From contig JBJDZM010000002.1 in assembly GCA_051867975.1 (NCBI GenBank), positions 1 to 64,000 of the forward strand: a DNA stretch of 64,000 nucleotides. The letters run 5' to 3'. Every line of letters begins with the position of its first letter. Positions within the stretch are counted from its first letter, which is position 1. Below, piece after piece: positions 58,445 to 64,000 of this stretch. A program made the position numbers and the translations under genes. The stretch comes from SVTX01 sp051867975. Lineage in GTDB: Bacteria; Bacillota; Clostridia; Oscillospirales; CAG-272. The notes below the pieces were generated by a model that was given only the letters and a program-made list of their open reading frames with translations, had not been told where the DNA came from and did not search any database.

Positions 58445-59570
58445 GTTTGTCCCCTTTACCTTCCAATAACTTAAGTTCTCTATTTAGATATTCAATGGAT
58501 TCTGTTCTTGCCTTTGATATCCTTTCATGCACCAAGTCATAATTGATTTCATGATTAAATTCTTCTTTTCCGGTAACGAGCATATGGTCAGACAAACCGA
58601 AAAGTTGCAGAATCTCGTCAATCTTTGTATTACACTGTTCCCTGGAGAAGATCACAAATGGTCTTCTATACTGAACAGCGAAAATCATTCCGTGAAATGA
58701 ATTCGTGACAACATACTCTGCGTGCTTAACAAGTGACAGAAATTCCTCTACTCCTGCCTGATAGAACATTCTATGACCTTTTTCGGCATTTGTTGCCCTT
58801 AAACTAATCTCAACAATTTTCCAACCATTTTTCTTTGCCAGCCCCTCTGCATACTGTTCCATAACCGGAGAATATCTTCTGGAGTAATAAAGCAAATATT
58901 TGTCCTCTTCCAATCTTTCCCCAACAGCAATCTCATCATATTTTTCAGATGTATGGAGAAGTGTTGGATCTACTACCTTTTGTACGGGAACATCCACGTG
59001 TTCCGTTACATAAGGAACCATATGGTTCTCACGCAGTCCAAACGCCTTGAAGTTCTTAAGTCTTTCATTCAAGATTCGACAATTCTCTTCTGATAAGGTT
59101 GGATCACCAAAGCTCGCAGCATACGCTACGGAGTTTCCTTTCATACAATCATAATTTGCATAGAAGCCATCGTCAAATCCGAATTCATCCATACAAAAGA
59201 TTGTATCACTTCCGCAAACAAATCCATCCAAGCGTTCATCCGTAACTACATCATTGAAATTCACAGAAGTATATTTGCGCGGTGTTCTTTTGAATCTTTC
59301 TGAGTAGAATTTATCAAACTTACAATAATTCTCTCGGATTGCAGGCATAGTAAGCTCGCACATTCTCTTTGATTCTGCATCCTTATCCCACATATTCTTG
59401 AACGGATTAAGAGGGTCTTTATCAGCTAAAACATCCGGGCAATAATCCACAAGCACAGGCTGATACCCAAGCGAGGAAATTGCTTGATGTAATGCCCAAG
59501 ATTGTAACGCAGACCCATAATTTGTAAAGTTACCGTATATATTGTATGAAATAACACCTAAATTTTTCAT
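58428..59570 (-). CDS. Polysaccharide pyruvyl transferase family protein
   Basis: 380 residues. The N-terminal segment NFTNYGSALQSWALHQAISSLGY and the C-terminal VVTNSFHGMIFAVQYRRPFVIF are typical of the PS_pyruv_trans family (CsaB/WcaK-like), which transfers pyruvyl groups from phosphoenolpyruvate onto glycans. No membrane segment. The ATG overlaps the licD-like stop by four bases. It contributes to the surface-glycan locus. Confidence 0.9.
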   Translation of the reverse strand: MKNLGVISYNIYGNFTNYGSALQSWALHQAISSLGYQPVLVDYCPDVLADKDPLNPFKNMWDKDAESKRMCELTMPAIRENYCKFDKFYSERFKRTPRKYTSVNFNDVVTDERLDGFVCGSDTIFCMDEFGFDDGFYANYDCMKGNSVAYAASFGDPTLSEENCRILNERLKNFKAFGLRENHMVPYVTEHVDVPVQKVVDPTLLHTSEKYDEIAVGERLEEDKYLLYYSRRYSPVMEQYAEGLAKKNGWKIVEISLRATNAEKGHRMFYQAGVEEFLSLVKHAEYVVTNSFHGMIFAVQYRRPFVIFSREQCNTKIDEILQLFGLSDHMLVTGKEEFNHEINYDLVHERISKARTESIEYLNRELKLLEGKGDKHGIHK

Positions 59571-60400
59571 TGTTCTTCTCCGGGATTAACTCGATAAGCA
59601 GTAAATGTGTGATGAGTGTGACGTTGTGATTCGGGGGGGAGTATCATATAATCACCATACAGTTTTCTAAGGTAGGCATCATATCCTCGCAAGGCTCTGA
59701 CTTCTCTGCCCTCAAATACCACTTTGATACAGTCAAAATACTCCTCTCGCGGAAGAATCGTTTTCTCTCTGAATGAACCCGAAAGTGCTCCCGCATATTT
59801 AGATGAATAGAAATCGTATTTCGCATTTGCCTTATCCAATTTTCGAGCAATTCTATTTGCAGAGACATTGCGCGTAATCAAAAACAAGGCAAATCTTATC
59901 GGCTCATAAACAATCGAATGAGTTGTGCTTTTAGAATACTTTTTCATTCCTGCGCAGGTCATTAAAAGTTGTTTGAATTTTCCACGTTTAACATTCTTCT
60001 TTGCTTGTTTAACTGAATCTCCCAATCCATCTACCGGAAAAATATCAATGCTTACGCCCATATTTGCTCCATTAATGTTAGTGACTTGGTCTTCGATGAC
60101 AGTCGATGTATCGCACACTTTGGCAAAAACATCTTGATAATATGGATTATTATTGCAACACACTACTTTGAGTCCATCCTTGCCGTCACCAAAGTATTCT
60201 ATCAGTTCACAATAATCCTTTCGCGGCATCATAATGTCAATATCGTCGTCCCAAGGAATGAATCCCTTATGTCGTATGGCACCTATAAGCGTTCCTGCTG
60301 TAATTGAGTAGTTCCAACCTTTTTGATTGCAAAGTTGGTCAATTTTCATCAAAATATCCAGTGCTATTTCTTTTATTTCGTTATCTTGAATTGGTTTCAT
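59567..60400 (-). CDS. LicD family phosphotransferase
   Basis: 277 residues. The start at 60400 has GGAGG 5 bases upstream; an in-frame TTG lies at 60412. The LicD core is GTLIGAIRHKGFIPWDDDID, the fold's D-D-D-I-D metal-binding motif, followed by MPRKDYCELIEYF. LicD proteins transfer phosphocholine or similar groups from CDP-activated donors to glycans. With a cytidylyltransferase in the same locus, the donor is probably a CDP-linked compound made here. Confidence 0.93.
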   Translation of the reverse strand: MKPIQDNEIKEIALDILMKIDQLCNQKGWNYSITAGTLIGAIRHKGFIPWDDDIDIMMPRKDYCELIEYFGDGKDGLKVVCCNNNPYYQDVFAKVCDTSTVIEDQVTNINGANMGVSIDIFPVDGLGDSVKQAKKNVKRGKFKQLLMTCAGMKKYSKSTTHSIVYEPIRFALFLITRNVSANRIARKLDKANAKYDFYSSKYAGALSGSFREKTILPREEYFDCIKVVFEGREVRALRGYDAYLRKLYGDYMILPPESQRHTHHTFTAYRVNPGEEQ

Positions 60401-60478
60401 TATGTCCTCCAAGTTAATCCTTTATAATCAAGAATACCTAATTCCCCTTGCTGCTAAAGATTCACACTTTTTAATAAA

Positions 60479-61909
60479 TCATCGTTTAATCATTTTTCTT
60501 AAGTGTTTCATATCATCTTTTGCAAAAATGAAGAACATCACGCAGTAGCACAGTACACAAATTAAAATTGAAACGATTTGCCAATAAAGAGAATCAAAAA
60601 GATTCTTTGTGAAAAAACCGACAACGTACATGCCCGCAGTCAGTAATGCAGGCTTCGCCAAATTTTTTATTACTCTTTTGATGGATATTTTAAAGACCTT
60701 AGAGATAATTATCAAACTCGGAATTACAATATCCAATCTGGCAATACATCTGATTATAACGAATGTTTCCAAACCATATTTGACACCAATAACACAGCAA
60801 GGAATCAAAATCAGCATGTCCAGCAGTTGAAGATACACTGAAATTTTAGGTTTTCCTTTAGAAATATATATTGCGCTGTTTATACTGACCAGCAAAATTC
60901 TGAGGATTGAAACAACCGACCACAACGCAATCACGAACTCGGCATCTTCCCATCCTGAACCAAACACGATTTTTACTGCTAATTCACGAAATAAAAATAT
61001 GCCCACACCCATCGGCAATAAAATATAGGCTAAAATCCGTTGCATATTAAAAAATGTGTTGTTATACTCTTCGTCATCATCACATTTTGAAAGAGCAACA
61101 ATTAATACATTTGTTATTCCGTACTGAGGGATGGAGAGCACACCGTTTACTACACTCTGTGAATTTTTATATATTCCGAGATTGTGAGAATTCATTCTAT
61201 TCCCCACTATGAATGAATCAAACCAGGATGTTGCCCAAACGGATATTCCTTCAACCATTATCCACATACTAAAGGAAAAGATGTTTTTCAACCTCCGGAA
61301 ACTATAATAGAAATGCGGTCTCCATACCGCACGAACCGACAGTATTAAAGAGCGAAGCAAATATCCCACTATATTACCAATGATTATTGCCCAATATCCA
61401 ATTCCGCTAAAGGCTAAAGACAGGGTAACACCTAAAGTTACAATAGATGAAATCAGTTGGCTTACAAAAGGTCTTCTGAAGTTGTATTCCCTATGATAAA
61501 CGGCTGTTTGAATACTGGAAAGCGCTGTTATCGGCAACTGCATACACGCAATAACCATAGCAAACTCTAATTCGGGATTTCCCAATACAAAACATATCGG
61601 CTCCCTGAAAAGCGAAATTATTGCCCATAATAATACTGATATGGAAAGGTGTGTCCAAAACGCAACATCGGAATCCTTAGATAATTCCGAAGAATCTTTG
61701 TAGTCCTTACTGACGATATACTTTTGAAATCCCGATTCACTTATTGTGTCTGCAAAGCTGGTTACCATTGTTATGGTAGCAATTGCTCCAAACACTTCAG
61801 GTGCAAACAGACGCGCCAATATCATATTAGAAAGGGGCGGAATTATCTTCGCAATAATTTGGGTCAAAAAAGACCATGATGTAGCTTTTGCTATCTTTTT
61901 ATCATTCAT
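60479..61909 (-). CDS. Wzx-type polysaccharide flippase
   Basis: 476 residues. About twelve to fourteen hydrophobic segments, with the N-terminal pattern WSFLTQIIAKIIPPLSNMILARLFAPEVFGAIATITM of the polysaccharide export (PST/MviN-like) family. The start at 61909 is chosen because a TTG upstream (61948) has no site; confidence in the start is moderate. It moves lipid-linked repeat units across the membrane. Its base composition is lower in GC than the genes before 53.2 kb. Confidence 0.88.
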   Translation of the reverse strand: MNDKKIAKATSWSFLTQIIAKIIPPLSNMILARLFAPEVFGAIATITMVTSFADTISESGFQKYIVSKDYKDSSELSKDSDVAFWTHLSISVLLWAIISLFREPICFVLGNPELEFAMVIACMQLPITALSSIQTAVYHREYNFRRPFVSQLISSIVTLGVTLSLAFSGIGYWAIIIGNIVGYLLRSLILSVRAVWRPHFYYSFRRLKNIFSFSMWIMVEGISVWATSWFDSFIVGNRMNSHNLGIYKNSQSVVNGVLSIPQYGITNVLIVALSKCDDDEEYNNTFFNMQRILAYILLPMGVGIFLFRELAVKIVFGSGWEDAEFVIALWSVVSILRILLVSINSAIYISKGKPKISVYLQLLDMLILIPCCVIGVKYGLETFVIIRCIARLDIVIPSLIIISKVFKISIKRVIKNLAKPALLTAGMYVVGFFTKNLFDSLYWQIVSILICVLCYCVMFFIFAKDDMKHLRKMIKR

Positions 61910-62015
61910 AACCAACTTACTTGCCCCTTTTGTTAAATATTCATACAAATTAATAGAGCTCTGTGCAAACTAATAACGAATTCTTAATAGACAGTCTAAA
62001 ACGGTTCTTGCTCCA

Positions 62016-62711
62016 TTAGTTCAATTTTAATATTTTCCATATTTCCTTTCTTTTCAATCTCCATTCAGGAATATCATCAATAATTTGAGATGATTTTGCA
62101 TAGAAAGGGATTACTACACTATTCTCTAACCCTTCATACCTTTGCTTTGTGAAAATGATTTTGTTTTTGTATGGCAATGAATTAAAGATATATAAATCCT
62201 CTTTTTCACATAAATTCATTTCAGAAAATTTAACAATTAAATTGTCTCGGTTAACTCTTGATAATCTTTTATTCCATTTTTCTTCTGCCACTTTAGGATC
62301 CTTGTAATGTAAAAAAATAATTTCTATATCGTCCAACACTCCTACCGGCACATCTTGCTGACCTTTAAGAATAAGTATGTCTTTATATCTTGACTCATTA
62401 TATGTAATCATTTTTAATTTGCAAGATAAATAATACTCAATATTAGAAACGAATTTTATATAATCCTTCGCGAAAAAATACGAACCTACCGTTGGAGAGA
62501 GCTTATTTAATCCGCAGTACTCATATACTGTTCCTCCCCAGCAGTTATTTGAAATGATAGTAAAGGTTTGACCTTTATATTGTTGAAATCTCTTCTTTTC
62601 TGTAAATCTATCTGCCAATTTATAGAAACACCTCAGAATCTTAGTTCTAGCTCTTTTAACTAATCTCTTTTTTTCTCTTTGTTCGATTCTTATTTTTTCA
62701 ATATCATTCAT
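62016..62711 (-). CDS. DUF1919 family protein
   Basis: 231 residues. The DUF1919 signature is TIISNNCWGGTVYEYCGLNKLSPTVG, then DYIKFVSNIEYYL and VGVLDDIEIIFLHY. A basic, helical N-terminal 45 residues precedes it. Members are found in capsule and exopolysaccharide loci and are thought to be glycosyltransferase-like, with unknown substrates. It overlaps the acyltransferase gene by four bases. Confidence 0.85.
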   Translation of the reverse strand: MNDIEKIRIEQREKKRLVKRARTKILRCFYKLADRFTEKKRFQQYKGQTFTIISNNCWGGTVYEYCGLNKLSPTVGSYFFAKDYIKFVSNIEYYLSCKLKMITYNESRYKDILILKGQQDVPVGVLDDIEIIFLHYKDPKVAEEKWNKRLSRVNRDNLIVKFSEMNLCEKEDLYIFNSLPYKNKIIFTKQRYEGLENSVVIPFYAKSSQIIDDIPEWRLKRKEIWKILKLN

Positions 62712-63733
62712 GGGGTTTTCTCCTGCTTTTTCTTACATATCGGATTTTCTATAAATTTATGCATTAGATATCCTAAAGTTATTAATACGATTATCGGCAA
62801 TAAAATAATCCATTCGCTCTTAAGACCTGCGCGATACAAATTAACAATCATGACATATCCAATATTTTGATGTATTAAATATAACGGATACGAAATGGAT
62901 GCAATAAAAGTCAGCGGATACAACACTTTTCTCATCATACTCGGGGGTTCAACATTGGATTTTTCCATTAAGATGATCCCCACAAGCAGAACATTGGATA
63001 ATAAAAAGAAAAAGCCATAATCCAAATTAAACATCCTGAATTGCGTGGCAATACATAGCAACCAACCCACAGTATTTACCACATACTCAAATGCTTTTTT
63101 ACTGTTAAACAGAAAAAAGACAAATCCTCCTGCCAGAAACATGTGTGCATATTGAGCCATGAATAATTTGTTGGCTAAAGAATATACAATACCATAGCCT
63201 TCAAAGAAAGGAATTATGTTTGCAATAAGGAGCCATATGATTGCTATAAATGAGAACTTTGTTTTTTGCTTCAAAAACACCATGAAGAACGCCATAAAGA
63301 AATAAAAAATCAACTCGTTTGCTAACGTCCAATATGCGCCATCCACCGGCTCGACTCCCAAAAACGATTCGAGCATTGTCAGATTAATGAGGAACGATTT
63401 TAGCGACACGGCTCTTTCAACCAAAAAAAATTTTGTAACGACAAAGGTCAAAATTACAGCACACCAATAACATGGAAATAGCCGAACCAACTTGCTTTTC
63501 ACATACGTCCAAACTGTTGTATCTTCTTTATAGTGCCTTAATGATAGGTATCCGCTTAGCAAAAAAAACACGCACACACCCATGTAACCAAACGGAATTT
63601 TAAAAGTCCATCTCTCACTGAGCTCGGGAAACAGCTCCACAATCCTGGTTGTGTAATGATATAACACGACCAACAAGCATGCTAACCCTCTCATATAATC
63701 AAAACCGTGTATTCTCTTTTTCTCAATACTCAT
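62708..63733 (-). CDS. Acyltransferase family 3 (O-acetyltransferase) membrane protein
   Basis: 341 residues with about ten hydrophobic segments. Family features are FDYMRGLACLLVVLYHY (catalytic His near 21), MGVCVFFLLSGYLSLR, and YWTLANELIFYFFMAFF. Such proteins O-acetylate surface polysaccharides using acetyl-CoA. AAGGAAC is 12 bases before the ATG, with the palindrome ATATGGGCCCATAT between. It is part of the surface-glycan locus. Confidence 0.9.
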   Translation of the reverse strand: MSIEKKRIHGFDYMRGLACLLVVLYHYTTRIVELFPELSERWTFKIPFGYMGVCVFFLLSGYLSLRHYKEDTTVWTYVKSKLVRLFPCYWCAVILTFVVTKFFLVERAVSLKSFLINLTMLESFLGVEPVDGAYWTLANELIFYFFMAFFMVFLKQKTKFSFIAIIWLLIANIIPFFEGYGIVYSLANKLFMAQYAHMFLAGGFVFFLFNSKKAFEYVVNTVGWLLCIATQFRMFNLDYGFFFLLSNVLLVGIILMEKSNVEPPSMMRKVLYPLTFIASISYPLYLIHQNIGYVMIVNLYRAGLKSEWIILLPIIVLITLGYLMHKFIENPICKKKQEKTP

Positions 63734-63750
63734 ATGGGCCCATATGTTCC

Positions 63751-64000
63751 TTAGTTCTCTTTTATTTTCGGTATAGAAGGTTTTTTATTTATGACATTCA
63801 GATAAGCATAAACAATAGCTATAAGAATTTGTGTATACGCAGAAATATACATGACCATCGTGATAAAGGAAAATAATAACACCGCGCAAATTATTATCAT
63901 TGTATAATCCAGCGTGGTTTTTTGTTTCACTTTAATGCCCTTGAACATTAGAGATATGGTTGGCCAATAATATAACAACGCAATTGGTATTCCGTAACTG
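63751..64000 (-). CDS. Membrane protein, probably polysaccharide polymerase, N-terminus cut by window edge
   Basis: The frame is open to the right edge, so only the last 83 residues are visible. They contain at least two hydrophobic stretches (GIPIALLYYWPTISLMF and YTMIIICAVLLFSFITMVMYISAY), then VINKKPSIPKIKEN. A Wzy-type O-antigen or capsule polymerase is likely from position beside Wzx, but the fragment does not prove it. Confidence 0.55.
   Translation of the reverse strand, partial: SYGIPIALLYYWPTISLMFKGIKVKQKTTLDYTMIIICAVLLFSFITMVMYISAYTQILIAIVYAYLNVINKKPSIPKIKEN

Overview
The window comes from a spore-forming, low-to-moderate GC member of the Bacillota, most likely class Clostridia. 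This rests on a complete spoIIA operon (spoIIAA-spoIIAB-sigF), an alpha/beta-type small acid-soluble spore protein, a SleB-type cortex hydrolase, a T-box upstream of tyrS, rpmH-rnpA-yidD-yidC-jag order, and many sigma-A promoters with 17-base spacers. I cannot name the genus from sequence alone. No rRNA, tRNA, CRISPR array or intact insertion sequence was seen.

Layout. 1-7.2 kb: a minus-strand operon of membrane proteins led by a CvpA-like protein and including a very large protein that looks like a glycoside hydrolase family 3 enzyme without its catalytic residue, joined through membrane segments to an AAA-like domain without a Walker A motif. 7.5-12.6 kb: CPBP protease, spore protein, XRE regulator, von Willebrand A protein, SleB-like hydrolase. 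13.1-23.3 kb: T-box/tyrS, the spoIIA operon, an EF-G paralogue, a phosphoribosyltransferase, TatD, YigZ, HflX, L31. 23.4-27.8 kb: an AT-richer, probably acquired operon of secreted proteins, centred on an 892-residue DNRLRE-type protein with a C-terminal JAMM-like domain (toxin-like), transcribed behind a long structured leader. 28.2-30.6 kb: three genes for SpoIID-like/peptidoglycan-binding proteins. 30.7-39.8 kb: U32 peptidase, ZapA, ProB coupled to a Sel1-repeat protein, MarR regulator, DegV, L-serine dehydratase. 39.9-43.6 kb: an iron-uptake island (feoA, feoB, Cys-rich accessory protein) between two DtxR-type regulators, with four near-identical palindromes. 43.7-46.9 kb: the rpmH-to-jag block. 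47.1-53.2 kb: MATE transporter, holA, an HPr-like protein lacking the phosphorylated histidine, mnmE, ymdB, an acetyltransferase. 53.6-64 kb: a minus-strand surface-polysaccharide locus (Wzx-type flippase, acyltransferase, DUF1919, LicD, pyruvyl transferase) with four genes that look like a dedicated route to a CDP-activated substituent: MenD-like ThDP enzyme, SDR, class V aminotransferase, and a TagD-like cytidylyltransferase fused to a Gfo/Idh/MocA oxidoreductase.

The most unusual items are: (i) a dispersed intergenic element present twice (about 14.7-15.1 kb, minus sense, and 51.6-51.9 kb, plus sense) with a shared core and a hairpin whose stem changes by compensating base pairs, suggesting a structured RNA or small mobile element; (ii) the doubly degenerate GH3/AAA membrane protein; (iii) the toxin-like operon with its structured leader; (iv) the putative CDP-substituent pathway; (v) a tandem 112-base duplication before degV in which each copy carries a strong ribosome-binding site and a six-codon reading frame. 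Functions are inferred from motifs read by eye; no database search was possible.
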